Source: Camillea tinctor
Lineage: Eukaryota > Ascomycota > Sordariomycetes > Xylariales > Xylariaceae
Direction of reading: 5' to 3'
Assembly (NCBI GenBank): GCA_022578605.1
Contig: MU394107.1
Span: 227,944-291,943, forward strand
DNA length: 64,000 nucleotides
The notes beneath the pieces were generated by a model that worked only from the letters and a program-made list of their open reading frames with translations, was not told the origin of the DNA and made no database searches. Position numbers and translations under genes: made by a program. Shown here one piece after another: positions 12,822-23,900 of the stretch (its first letter is position 1; every line of letters starts with the position of its first letter).

Positions 12822-13472
12822 ATGCTCGCCAACGCCATGCTTGCCGCTGCTCTTGTCAGCACCGCGTCCGCTCATCTTCCCGCCATTGCCAGACGGGATT
12901 TCCTCGAAAGCCGCCAAGATCTCGCTGATACGTCCGAGGAGTGTCAGTCAGCTGTTGTTGATGCCCTGCCTCTGTTTCAGGAACTGCCTACCCCCTCGGA
13001 TGAGTTGTTAAGCATCACCGAATCTGCCGACCCATGCGCTACTGATATCTTCACCGGCTCGCTCTCTGCTGATTTAAGCTCATTTTCTTCTGAGCTCCTG
13101 GCGTGGTCCAGTTCCAACAGCGACGTTCTCAGCAGTCTTTTCTCCGTATGCCCCGAGCTCACTTCCTTCGAATCAGAGGAGCCTATTTGCACCAGCGCCG
13201 CTGCCGGCGCCTCTGCTACTACCGGTGTCTCTGCTACTACCACCGAGGCGGGAAAGACCACTGCTACCCCTGGATCAAGCTCTGCCAGCCCGAGCAACAC
13301 CTCCGGCTCAACCCTTGCTTCCGCCACTTCAGGCTCAGCCACTAGCACCAGCGGTAGCAGCAGCAGCTCTACTGCAGTCCCTACTGCCAACGCTGCTCCA
13401 CGTGAGACTGGCCTCGTCATGGTCGCTGCTGCTGCCGCTGCCGGTCTTATGGGTGCTATCGCTGTCCTATAA
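12822..13472 (+). CDS. Secreted, probably GPI-anchored Ser/Thr-rich protein
   Basis: Single exon, 216 residues. Residues 1-17 form a signal peptide (hydrophobic core ending STASA), followed by a possible KEX2-like site (ARR) around residue 24. Residues about 35-125 hold four cysteines in a Leu/Ser-rich helical-looking domain seen in many small fungal secreted proteins. I think it is a DUF7735-like module but could not check. Residues 125-190 are almost entirely Ser, Thr, Ala and Gly, as expected for an O-glycosylated stalk. The C-terminus is a hydrophobic tail (LVMVAAAAAAGLMGAIAVL) after small residues, typical of a GPI-attachment signal. The expected location is cell wall or outer plasma membrane; the role is unknown. 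Confidence 0.8.
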   Translation: MLANAMLAAALVSTASAHLPAIARRDFLESRQDLADTSEECQSAVVDALPLFQELPTPSDELLSITESADPCATDIFTGSLSADLSSFSSELLAWSSSNSDVLSSLFSVCPELTSFESEEPICTSAAAGASATTGVSATTTEAGKTTATPGSSSASPSNTSGSTLASATSGSATSTSGSSSSSTAVPTANAAPRETGLVMVAAAAAAGLMGAIAVL

Positions 13473-14218
13473 GCTGTTATCAATCTAATGTAAAATAATA
13501 ATAAGTTGGACTAGAGGAAAAGGGTCGAATTGGTGATGATATAGGTTTGGGGTTTCGGAATAATGGTCAAGAATTACGAGCCGGGTTACCACTATATTTA
13601 CTATATGGAAAGACACAATCGACGTATCATATTGATTACTACACGCGTGAAAAAGTTCTGAGCCTCTGCTGATTCTTTAGTGCCTTTTATGTTATAGTCT
13701 CCCATTCACTTTGTCCAAGATTCTGTAATTTCTGATTAATAATTTCCGTTAGACTATACCAAGAGAGAGGCTCTTGCTCCCGTACGTCAACAGTGTCTTA
13801 TAAGGATCTATTACCGCAAATCATACCATTCTAGGCGTGCTCTTCGGTATCCAACGAAAGGGACTCGGAAAAATGAAGAATAAAAAACCGGGGCTCTGTG
13901 CTGTAAACATACATCCTACTCGTGAACCAACTTGAAGTAAGGGGACGGATAGCTAGGGGGGGTTGGTGAGAGGAAGTGTTACACCAACCCTAGGGTTATA
14001 AATCAGGGGTTTCACGCAGTTCAGTTACCTTAACTCACCAACATCATTACAACCAGTTCATTCGTTTTTTTGTATGGGACAGATGAGTCGATCGTGTCCA
14101 TTTTTTGAACTAAACAAGTAAGTCTCCGGGACCTTTCCTTAACCGCTTGAAGCTCGCCCCTATTCTAATAACAGCTCAACTTGCATAGCAAGCCTCTTCT
14201 TCCCCCTGCATAGCGGCG
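13473..14218. other. Intergenic spacer
   Basis: 3' region of the wall protein gene and 5' region of the acetyltransferase gene. No gene seen. Confidence 0.5.
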
Positions 14219-14953
14219 ATGCCGGCATCAGACCAAACCCCCACCGCCGTGGGCACCCTCATCTCAGCACTACCATTAGACAACAACGATACGAACCACG
14301 ACTTTCAAGAGAGCAACGTCACCATCGAGTTCCCGCGGGCCATTCTCGCTGAAGATGCAGACTTCGTCGGCGCCCTCGTCGCCATAGTCAACGCCGCGTA
14401 CCTCGAGACCGAGGCCGGCATCTTCAAGCCCGGGTACCAGCGCACGACGGCGGACGGCATATCCTCGCTCATCCGCGCGGGGCATCTAGGCGTCGCTCTT
14501 CTCGAGACTCCTGCCTCTTCCTCCCCAAATAACCCACCACAGAATGGGAACGAAGAGCAGGAAACGGAGACACGAGCGCAAGGCAGAACGCCCATAGGAT
14601 GTATATGCATCCGCCGCGACGATGCGGACGGTTGCGGCGAGCTCGGCATGCTCGCCCTGGACGCGACGTACCGGGGCCGGGGGCTTGGTCGCGACTTGGT
14701 CGTGTTTGCGGAGAAGCACTGCCTAGGGCTGAGGGGACTGCGGCTCGAGCTGCTGGTTCCGATCGGGTGGGAACATCCATTTAAAGTGCGTCTGCTGGCG
14801 TGGTATCAGAGGATGGGATATGTGCCTGTTGAGGAAGAAGAGGGGGAGAAGAATGAGAATGCAACGAGGGATTTTGCGGAGTCATATCCGGAATTGGCGC
14901 CGATGCTGGAGGGACCGGTGGAGTTGAGGGTTTTGGAGAAGGCCTTGGCTTGA
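14219..14953 (+). CDS. GNAT-family N-acetyltransferase
   Basis: Single exon, 244 residues. Acetyl-CoA-dependent N-acetyltransferase fold: an N-terminal AILAEDADFVGALVAIVNAAY helix (beta1-alpha1, residues 41-61), a central strand region around IGCICIRR, then ELGMLALDATYRGRGLGRDL where R152-G-R-G-L-G157 is the acetyl-CoA pyrophosphate-binding motif A (R/Q-x-x-G-x-G/A). The C-terminal part has LRLELLVP and WYQRMGYVPVE, the usual beta5-alpha4 end (motif B, Tyr general-acid candidate at Y199 or Y204). An insertion rich in Asn, Gln and Glu (about residues 100-122) is a low-complexity loop. The substrate, a small amine or a protein N-terminus, is not predictable. It is followed by the convergent oxidoreductase gene. 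Confidence 0.85.
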   Translation: MPASDQTPTAVGTLISALPLDNNDTNHDFQESNVTIEFPRAILAEDADFVGALVAIVNAAYLETEAGIFKPGYQRTTADGISSLIRAGHLGVALLETPASSSPNNPPQNGNEEQETETRAQGRTPIGCICIRRDDADGCGELGMLALDATYRGRGLGRDLVVFAEKHCLGLRGLRLELLVPIGWEHPFKVRLLAWYQRMGYVPVEEEEGEKNENATRDFAESYPELAPMLEGPVELRVLEKALA

Positions 14954-15444
14954 GTTGAATGAAAAAAAGGGGGGTGAGGAGTGAGACTGGGATTTAGGGC
15001 TCGATTGCGGCGAGCTTAAGATACAGATACACCCCTCAAGGAGATATGAGAAAGAACGTCTAAAATCTAAGTGTAGATGGTGGAAGTTTAAACATAAAGC
15101 ATTGTTATAACCCGTGCATAGTCGGAAAATTTAGGGAGACATTTCATCTCTATTCACACAAGAGACGTGAAGGCTTGAATCAGTCATTCATAAGCGGGTA
15201 CTTTAGGTAGGATGAATATTAAACAACAAACATGTCATTAACTTCAATAAATATAGGTATGTAGAGCTATTTCATTTATATAGATTGGTGACGAAAAATC
15301 GACCTTAGATCTCATCTGATAAAAACACATTGTAAACCTCAAATGACTGATCTTATTTCTCCGTTTCGGGACAGTCGAATGATCATATCCACTAGATAAC
15401 TCATGCGTGAGAAGGGTATGAATCATTTGATCCCGGGTCCTCTC
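14954..15444. other. Convergent intergenic region
   Basis: AT-rich 3' regions of the GNAT gene (plus) and the FAD oxidoreductase gene (minus). No gene seen. Confidence 0.5.
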
Positions 15445-17172
15445 TTACGCACCAACAGTAAGATCGGCCAAAGCACCAAATCGACTTCCTCTTCCAGTGA
15501 GGTAATTAAACTTCTTCTCACCCTGATCCGTCAGATCATTATCATCATCACGACGGCGGCGACGGCCCCCCTCCCTCGCGCCCAGGAAATCCTGAATCGA
15601 CCAGGCGATCCTCTCTGCACCCAGCCTCGCACCGATCAGGTTCGGGGCACCGGGGCCAATCTGCAGCCCGCCCAAGCGCCCTGCGACGAATAGCGGCACG
15701 CCATCACACCAAGCCATGTTCTCCGTGATGCAGGGCAGGCCGCCGCAGTTCTCGACCGGGTAGTCTGCGCACATGGTCCGCAGAAAAGGGAGCTCCTCGA
15801 AGTTGCCCTGCACCCCCGTGGCGTAGTATATGTGGTCGATCGGCGGCAGCTTCATCATCTTCTCACCCTTATCACTACCGCCACTGCCAGACAGCAGCTC
15901 CACCGCCCACATCTTCGCTGTTGGATCCCACACTTTGCTCGCGATGGTGGTGTGCAGGAGCAGGTCCAGCCGACCGGACGCGGCGTGGCGCTCGATGATC
16001 TTCTTGTACGGCGCCGTGATGCTGCCGCCGTTGCGCGCGGTGCGGTACATCTCCCAGCGCTCGGCGTCCGTGTCCGAGGACCAGAATGCGGCCTGCTCGA
16101 AGTTGCGGAACTTGCCCACCCACTCAAGCCCGATGTCGAAAGGCTTGATTTTCAGGGGACCCCGCATGATCAGCCAGACCCTCGTCGCACCTTTGCGGAT
16201 AGCGAGGTCGGCGAGCTGCGCCGAGGTCAGCCCGCCCCCCACGATCAGGATGTTGGTTGGGCTCCGGGCGGCGATGCGCTGGCGGACGACCGCAGAAGGG
16301 AAGTCTTTGATTTCCATCGCGTGGGTCGCGCCCTCCAGGGTCTCTTGGGGCTTCATGCCGGGTAGGTGGGGTGGGTTGCCGCCTACGGCCAGCACGGCTG
16401 TCCTTGCGTAGTGGCACCCGGAGTCTGTGGTAATGGTGAAAACCTTTTCGGTTTCGGAATACTCTGTAATATAGTCATAGCGAATATCTGTAACACTCTG
16501 GTGGGAGATAATATTGTTGGAGAGATGGTAGCGGTCTACAACACAATCACAGTGAGAAAAAAAGAGGGGCGTCGAGGGAACAAAGTAGTCGTTACGGTCT
16601 CTCTCATCAACGGTGGGTTCAGTCTTTGGCCTACGGATAGGTCAGTATATGTCAATGTGAGGCGGGATTTTCATTGAGGCCTACTGTCTACCAGACTTCT
16701 CCCTCTTTTTCCGTTGATGCTTGCTCAGCTCTTTCCCTACACAACCCCGGATCTCTTTTAGCTCGTTGCTCCTCTCATTCCGATATGCATAAGCCAAAAG
16801 ACCATCTCTCTCAGCGGGGTCTATATGGAAGAACATGGGACTGCGGAGGTATGGGATATCGAAGGTCTTGAAGAGACGTTCCCATCGCGACATCCACTGA
16901 GTACCAGAAGAGTCGAGGACTAGTATGTCGAGCTCTTCGCGGTTCGATGAGATAGTAGACCCACGTCGAGTTTCCGAGCCCGTCTTGTAACTCTTCACAC
17001 TCGCCTGATCCCTATGCTTCTTGATCCAGTGATATCTCTGATGTTCGTCCTCCGTGAAGTTGGCTGCTGGCATATGTTCAGATAATCGTGCAGCAACAGC
17101 GAGGCCACTGGGGCCGGCGCCGATGATGATAACATCGTGAACATGAATATCAACAGTCTTGTTGTCTGCCAT
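15445..17172 (-). CDS. FAD/NAD(P)-dependent oxidoreductase (flavin monooxygenase / OSGIN-like), two exons
   Basis: Minus-strand exons 17172-16685 and 16630-15445, 557 residues. ATG 17172 (MADNK) is the first methionine; the upstream in-frame codon at 17217 is GTG. Residues 14-23 (VIIIGAGPSG) are the FAD-binding Rossmann motif. A second dinucleotide motif, ILIVGGGLTSAQ with G294-G296, is the NAD(P)H site. The 54-base intron has a CTGAC branch site and keeps phase, joining a Lys/Arg-rich segment to EPTVDERDRNDYF. The C-terminal half contains HIYYATGVQGN, the flavoprotein ATG-like motif, and GLQIGPGAPNLIGARLGAERIAWSI at the end of the FAD domain. The overall order is that of the group-B flavoprotein / oxidative-stress-induced growth-inhibitor-like family. 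Likely cytosolic; substrate unknown. A basic, Asp-rich stretch (RRRRRDDD) near the C-terminus is unusual. Confidence 0.85.
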
Positions 17173-17707
17173 TATGTCTGATATACTGAGGTGAAATATG
17201 CCATCCTCAAAGGACACCGGGTTCAGTCATCCCTCTCAAGTCATGGAAGCATTTTAAGGGGAGCGAGGACCCTGATGGCACCTCGGCCAACCTTGATGGC
17301 CACTGTCCCATAAAGAAGCTTTATAACTGGAGGCAATGATATAATCATACACAGGCCATGAATCGTTATCATTTTGTTTTATTAGCCACACATAATAGTC
17401 CATGTCGATACATTTGACCATAGATAAGGAGGCCCGGATGTGGCTGCAGGACTACGCTGTTGCTCCCGGCTGAGTAGGGGGAGGACCATATTCCTGACAA
17501 TCTTCAACAAAATACCAAACTCCCATAATATAACCAATAATTTATTTTAGGTTATATTGGTTTCTTGGGAGACCTTAAGCCTTAGATAATAGTAGGATTG
17601 GAATGAGGTGTGTCTTCTGTGACCTAGGCTAGGCGCTTAGGACTTGGAGGACTGCGGGAGGGGGAGGTTGTGAGGCATCAATTAAAATTACCTATTGCCT
17701 ATCTTCT
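17173..17707. other. Intergenic spacer between two minus-strand genes
   Basis: Promoter of the oxidoreductase gene and 3' end of the YwbE-like gene. No gene seen. Confidence 0.5.
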
Positions 17708-18310
17708 TCATTCAAAATGTCCTGCAACATGATGGGCTACGGCAGCCTCATCGCCTTCAAAGGCACTGCAAACGGGACAAGTCACTGTCGCCGTCGCCAA
17801 GTCCCTAGATGCATCCAGGTTGTCGGGTTGGGGCACGTGATCACTATTACTCAAATCATTTGGCTGATCCTGATCAGGATCAGCCTTGCTGTTGTTGCTT
17901 TTGCGCCCCCTGCCTTTTCGCTTGGAGGGCACGATGTAGGCGCCTAGATCCATCTGCTCTGGTGCAACGTCTAGTGGCTCGTCAAACCGGACATCGCGAT
18001 AACGTGGGCGCTGTCCGCCAACTCTGGATGGCTGTGGGTCTAAAGGAGAGATGGGGCTTAGGCTGTTGGTGGCCGTTGAATCGGATGACGAAGCACTGGA
18101 GGTGGTCGGTGCCATGCTCTGGACTCGACCGATGCGTCCATCGGTCAGTCGCACCTTGATACCGCGATGATGGTCACCCCTGGTCAGCACATCACGAACA
18201 ATACCGTGGACTTGACGGCCTGTTCGCTGATCGGCCTTCAGTACGATATTGACAGAAGCGCCAGGGATGACCTCGGTTGTCCGCGGGACCACTACGTGAT
18301 GATGAGCCAT
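17708..18310 (-). CDS. YwbE/DUF2196-domain protein with C-terminal UBZ-like zinc finger
   Basis: Single exon, 200 residues. Residues about 15-66 carry the YwbE pattern: GASVNIVLKADQRTG, then GIVRDVLTRGDHHRGIKVRL, then DGRIGRVQSM, a small KOW-like beta domain known mostly from bacteria and widely kept in fungi. Residues 68-170 are disordered, with Ser/Pro-rich, acidic and basic patches; the block KRKGRGRKSNN is a probable nuclear signal. Residues 178-199 hold CPVCSAFEGDEAAVAHHVAGHFE, where C-x2-C and H-x3-H spacing fits a UBZ4/Rad18-type zinc finger that binds ubiquitin. A role in nucleic-acid or ubiquitin-linked processes is inferred only. The head-to-tail neighbour is unrelated. Confidence 0.85.
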   Translation of the reverse strand: MAHHHVVVPRTTEVIPGASVNIVLKADQRTGRQVHGIVRDVLTRGDHHRGIKVRLTDGRIGRVQSMAPTTSSASSSDSTATNSLSPISPLDPQPSRVGGQRPRYRDVRFDEPLDVAPEQMDLGAYIVPSKRKGRGRKSNNSKADPDQDQPNDLSNSDHVPQPDNLDASRDLATATVTCPVCSAFEGDEAAVAHHVAGHFE

Positions 18311-19999
18311 TAAGTATACCTGTGTTCTTTTTGTTTCGTTTCAGATTTTTCCTTATGTGATCAATTTCTGGGTGTGGGAAGCAGATCTCGGAGCTAGTTC
18401 CGTTTAATGTGCCTCTGTGACGGGGTAGCGAGTAGAAAGGGAGGATGTCAGGTTGTAACGATAATTCGGCAGGACGATGTAATCAGAGTGGATTACTTTA
18501 GTTGTGGATGGACTTGGGAATATCGAAAAGCGGAGAAAAAATAAAAAGACCCTAGCTGAAGAAAAGAAAAAGAAAAGAAAAAGAAAAGGAGGCTAATGGT
18601 GTAGGTGAGGTAATGTAGTAGTGCAGTGTACATGAAGATAAAAAAAGGAAAAGTGTAGGAAAAGGGAAAGGAACAAGAAGAGAACCACGAATTGAATTCA
18701 ACCAAAAAGAGACCCATAGTAATCCAGAACCCAGGAACCAAGAACCCGGAACTTTAGTTAAAGCATTAGCGTGTCATATATCCCTGCTATAGACATAATT
18801 CTAAACGAAAAAGGAAATTGACGAACTTGTGTAATTGCTTATCATGTATTAATGCATACCTTGTATATCCACTAATAACCTCTCCCCCCTCTTCCCCTTC
18901 CCCTCCCCCCTTGCTAGACCAGTTGGTAGAACACCTTTAACCACCCAAGCTTGACAGGGACCATGAAGAGGGCTTTCCACGGGTCCCATCCCCCATCATC
19001 AGCCTCAGCACCAGAAATAAATCCACTATTCGACGAGGGATGACGAGACTACATGCCCTTGCCCGTACATGAAAGCTGCAGCGTGCATGCATACAGAATC
19101 AGTCACGGGGTTTCTTACGGTCTCCTAACTACGAGACGCCTACGCTTCTGCAGCCTTGGTCGTGAATCAGACTCCCTATTCGCCCAATAACCCCTTCTCA
19201 TCACCCCTCGTCCCAACTTGCCCGCCGCCTCCTCTCGCCTCCTCTCGGGTCTAGCGGATGGGCTATGACTCTTATCATTCGTCTTGTCACATGAAACCAC
19301 GACCTCGATTCTGTCTGCTACTCGGCCATCGACATCCATCAACGTCCATATGCTCTCCCACATTCCTTCCACACATTTCCTTTTTGTGTGTCTGCCGAAA
19401 CTGATCATGCCATGCTAATAAAACTGCCGTGGCCCTCCGGCTCCATCTTCCACCCACCGGTCATCTCTCCCCCCTGCAGCATGGTTAGCTAGGAAAAACC
19501 TAGCCTAGACTGCCGTGATCGACCATCCCATGCCAAGCCCATTCCTAGCTCTCGGTCCTCCGTAGTATCAGCAATATTAAATAAAAGTCGGCGGGCTTCC
19601 CCAGACCAGAAAAAAAATAATGTACATATCTTAAAAAATCAATGATCTTCCAGACCAATATACATACACACAGACACCACAATCTTAACTTGGTTCACCT
19701 TCACTTATTAAACTAACGTCCTTCACTTTCATTCTTCGTACTTATCATCGTGATCCCCCCCACACACACGTATACTTATACTTACACTTCTCTCACGTTC
19801 GCTTCTTTAACTTGCTTTCCCCCCTCTCTCTTCTTTCTCTCTCTTACCATATCTGTATCTATAAATCTCTCTTCCACCTTCTTACTATATAACCTCAGTA
19901 TTACCTTGCTAAGGTGTCCTCTCTTTCTTCTTCCCCTCTCCTCCTACTTCATCTATAATCTAGGCTGTTAGAGACGCGCGCGTGTCTGTGTTTAAAAAA
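18311..19999. other. Intergenic spacer (about 1.7 kb)
   Basis: Divergent promoter region. It contains an AAAAGAAAAG purine tract at about 18561-18590 and, just before the hydrolase, a long CT-rich leader (19750-19950). Short frames here (for example 19115-19408 minus) lack any family resemblance. Confidence 0.5.
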
Positions 20000-20998
20000 A
20001 TGCGCAAAGTACTGAATATGGCTGGACCGGCCGATCGATTGCCAAGACCGCCCTACGACCCAGAAATCGAGCCGATCTTCCAGGCGCTAGGGAGCATGCC
20101 CGAACGCTACGAGGTAGAAAAAATCCGCAAGGAGTCGGCGGCGCGGATCCAGCCTTTCACCGACGCCCTGCTCGCCGACAAGAGCGTCCACGTCGAGAAC
20201 CTGACCATCCCTGGGCCCCGGCAGCGGAGTCTCACGGTGTCGGTAGTGCGGCCAATTGGGGGGAAGAGTGGCGGTCAGCCCTGCATCTTCTACATCCACG
20301 GCGGTGCCCTGGTCGCGGCCAATCGCTTCGCGGGGCTCGACACTAGCGTCGTGTGGGCGAAGGAGTTCAACGCCATCAGCGTCAGCGTCGAGTACGGCCG
20401 GGCGCCAGAGTGCACAGGCCGACAGCCCGCCGAGGACTGCTACGCCGCCCTGCTGTGGTTGGGCGGGAAGCTTTCCGAGCTGGGGATCGACCCCGACCGT
20501 CTGATGATGTACGGCACCTCTGCCGGAGGGGGTCTAGCGGCCGCGACCGCGCTCATGGCACGCGATCAGGGAGGCCCCAAGCTGTGCGGCCTGTTCCTCG
20601 AGTGCCCCATGCTGGACGACAGGAATGACACCGTGTCCGCACAGCAGTTCTCCACCGGGCCCTTCTACAACTCGACCCTGAACCGCTTCGCCTGGCGGTG
20701 CCTGCTGGGCGAGCGTATTGGAACCAGTTCCGTCTCCGAGTATGAGTCGCCAGCGCGGGCCACCGACCTGTCTGGCCTGCCCCCAACCTTCCTCGACTGC
20801 GCATCGGCGGAGCCGTTCCGAGACGAGATCCTAGCCTTCGCCTCCAAGCTGTGGGAATCTGGCGTGATTGCCGAGTTGCATGTCTGGCCAGGTGGCCCGC
20901 ATGGCTACGATCGGATTGCCCCGTCCGCGCCCATCTCGGTGCAGGCGAGACAGGCTAGGTTGGCTTGGATACGTCGAGCGTTCACGCGAAGCCTCTAA
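20000..20998 (+). CDS. Alpha/beta hydrolase fold-3 (HSL-type) esterase
   Basis: Single exon, 332 residues from ATG 20000; the in-frame codon at 19982 is GTG. Serine hydrolase of the hormone-sensitive-lipase group, which cleaves carboxyl esters. H100-G-G-A103 is the oxyanion-hole motif (HGGG in most members, here HGGA). G172-T-S174-A-G-G is the nucleophile elbow with catalytic Ser174. D275 in AEPFRDE and H301 in GGPHGYD complete the triad. The motif order, spacing and length (300-350) match the family. No signal peptide and no membrane segment are seen, so it is probably cytosolic. The region is clearly GC-rich compared with the flanks. The substrate (xenobiotic ester, secondary-metabolite ester or lipid) cannot be told from sequence. 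Confidence 0.88.
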   Translation: MRKVLNMAGPADRLPRPPYDPEIEPIFQALGSMPERYEVEKIRKESAARIQPFTDALLADKSVHVENLTIPGPRQRSLTVSVVRPIGGKSGGQPCIFYIHGGALVAANRFAGLDTSVVWAKEFNAISVSVEYGRAPECTGRQPAEDCYAALLWLGGKLSELGIDPDRLMMYGTSAGGGLAAATALMARDQGGPKLCGLFLECPMLDDRNDTVSAQQFSTGPFYNSTLNRFAWRCLLGERIGTSSVSEYESPARATDLSGLPPTFLDCASAEPFRDEILAFASKLWESGVIAELHVWPGGPHGYDRIAPSAPISVQARQARLAWIRRAFTRSL

Positions 20999-23900
20999 CG
21001 GGATGAAGAAAAAAAAAGCGTGGGAAAGATGGGTGGGGGGCCGTCTCTAGGAGGGGGGACCCAGAAAAGGAGAGAAGGGGGGGGGAGGGGCGAAAGAAGC
21101 AAATGCTTTTAGCTTTGCTTGTTTTGGGTCGATTCGATCGATTTTCTGCTGGCTATTGGTCAACGGGGAGGGCATCCGCTTGTCTGCGGGCCACGTCATG
21201 TTGGTTAAAAGCGGGGAGTAAAGCGACGTGGTCGTCGCTGGGCGTTGAGAGTGTGTAAAATACTTTTTTTTGTTAACCTAGGGGAGGCGGCTTTTTCGTT
21301 TTATTACACATTTGTGTGTTACGGGAATGACTGTTACTATGGTCATGTTGTTATCGAGTTAATGTTAGATTGGGATTCAAAGGGTTTTACGGTTTCTGCC
21401 CCTTTCTTTTTTTCAGGGCTTTTCCCTTTTTGAAGAGGAAAGAGAAGAAAGAAAATCTCAGGATGAAAGCTCCAAACACATCAAATATTAGCCCACACGC
21501 TATTATTTCTCATTCTTCATGTATTTAGTTACCATTTACCAGGGAGGAGGCTCGTTTGTTCTCTTGAAGGGACAGTGAGTCTGTCGTTGGCGGGTCTATT
21601 CGAAAGTGACGTTTTAACGAATTCTTCCTTTTTTTTTAACCTCCTTCTCGGACGGACGGAGAGTCGGACGGATAGCGGCATCTTCAACCACGTATATATG
21701 TACACAGTCCATTCTGGGGGCTTACATTAGCTCACATGGCCCTCATCGGCCGTCCTGTAACCTTAGAGATCTGAAAGATAAAAAAGAACATCAACGTCGG
21801 TGGTCAATAGCGTTTACCCACCCGTTACCTTGGCTCGGTGCTGTTCGGAAACTAACTTATGGGGAAACCACGTGCTACTGCGCCAACCAGCCCAACAGGA
21901 GCAGAGAGGGAAAAGCCATTCTAGGGTCCGTCCTCTCTTGTGCGATTCCCAGAGGCGTAGGATTTGATAGGAGGCGTGACAGCTTTGTTCCCAGAAATGA
22001 GGCGATCAGAGCATGGATAATGTACAGCATTCCCAGCGTAATTATTCTACGGTTTCGACAGGGGTTTGGGCTCAATTCTCTGCCAACATCTGCTCATGGT
22101 CATGCCATGTAGTCGTATTTTCAGGTATTTTCCAAGGCCAGGTTGTGCGGGGGACTACCCAGTAGTACATTAGATCTTGATCACATCGCGTCGTAGTCAT
22201 GCCTTTTTTTTCTTTTTGAACTGCACTAGATCTCTGGAACTAACCGCCAGGGCCACTCCGATGGGAAGCCTAAGGCATCTGTATCGAAGAGGGTAAAGTG
22301 AAAAAGAGGGAAAACAAGTATCCCTGCACAGTGTACGTGTGTGTAAACATCGATATCTGCATATAATTTCTTTTTTTCATCGGAGAATTTCTCTTTGGCA
22401 CCTTCCAGCTCTTCGCCGGTTACGGTTCAGCGCGAGCCGAGGCGTGTACCGCCATAATCCTAGCAAGCCATATGCCCTGTCCGTCTGAGCTGCCCTTTTT
22501 TAAAATTAGGTGCCCAGAACAACTCATATTTTTATTTTCATTTTGCGCGGGGACTTCGTTAGATTCGGAGAGTGTCATGGCGTTGACTTCATTGTGGCAG
22601 ATGTGTTTCTGCTTGACAAGGTGGGCACGGAAGTTAGGGTATACCCCTATTTGGTGGTCTGATATAGTACATATAATGATGAGTACGCAATAGAGCTGGT
22701 TACTAGTATTTTCTCTGTTTCTATTCTTCATATTGTACGTACAATGGGGCAGGCCGCCCCCGGCAAGCGGTAGTTACCCCAGAACAAATGATGATGAATG
22801 ATCCAACGTCATTTATCCTACCTGCTTCGAAAGCGGATCGGTTCCGCACTCTAGCCGAGTTCGGGGGCACGTGTAAGGGGATGGTGAGCTCAGATCATCT
22901 AGAGACCAAGGATATGCCAACTTAATATTCTGCTGGAGAACGCCAAGGTCTCCTGCGAATTTCTGCTAGGTCCGGCTAGCTCCCGAAGATAGGTGCTCAA
23001 GTAGAGAGATGGATCTCGTGTACAAAGTTGGACACGAGAATTCGTGTTAAATCAATAGTATATAAAGTTGGCTAATAAAAATCCAGTGCTGAAATAATTC
23101 ACCAGATAGCAACACGTTATTGGTACGGGCTTGCTGACTCAGGAGTTGCCGCAAGAAGTTTTTGTACTCGGGCCGGCGCAGAATCCTAATAGCATTCAGG
23201 TTTGGTCCCCAGTTCGACTCCGTCTTATCATGCATAAGTAATATCCTTATCCGATTCGTTGGGACTGACAGGTGCCTGAGATTGGGTCTTCATGACTCAG
23301 TGGGTAACACTGCTGCTTATTTGCTTTAATCAAGAGGAGAGTGGCCCGGCCATTATGCTTATTGGCCTATAGAAAAGCTTGCCGTTCACAAAATGCCTCC
23401 AATGGACCAAAAAAGACCAATTAGACATTTTCTATTGGTCTATGGTACGCAGTTTCAGAACTTTTACCATGAATTTACTTTCACAAGCATCAGGGTAAGT
23501 TGCCTCTTCCTGCCGCTCCACTAAGAAAGCTAGTTCATGGGACTCATTGAGAGAAAAGGCAATATTTCGCGGTTACGTGTCGATGTCAAGGATAAATTCA
23601 TTCAACTCCTAGGAATTTAGAGTTGCTCGCAAATATAATCAGGAGACTAAGAGGGGGAGTCAATACAACACTACTCCAGATATCGGTTACTCTGCAGTTT
23701 ATGTCGAATGATGTGTCTTCCAAAAAGCTCTGGAAAGGGGTTGATATCTTAGTCATCTACAATAGTAGTCAGATTGAAGAATTATATGTACGTCCCGGGT
23801 AGCCAATATTTAACAGACCCCTAGTTGTTAGATGTTGGGCTGAACGGACCCGAAGAGATAACAATACACTGCATAGGATCAGGTACCAAGCTTTAATTGG

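Noticed and set aside
15830..16411. Plus-strand frames opposite the FAD oxidoreductase
   Set aside because: Shadows of a GC-rich coding region; the minus strand carries the NAD(P)-binding motif.
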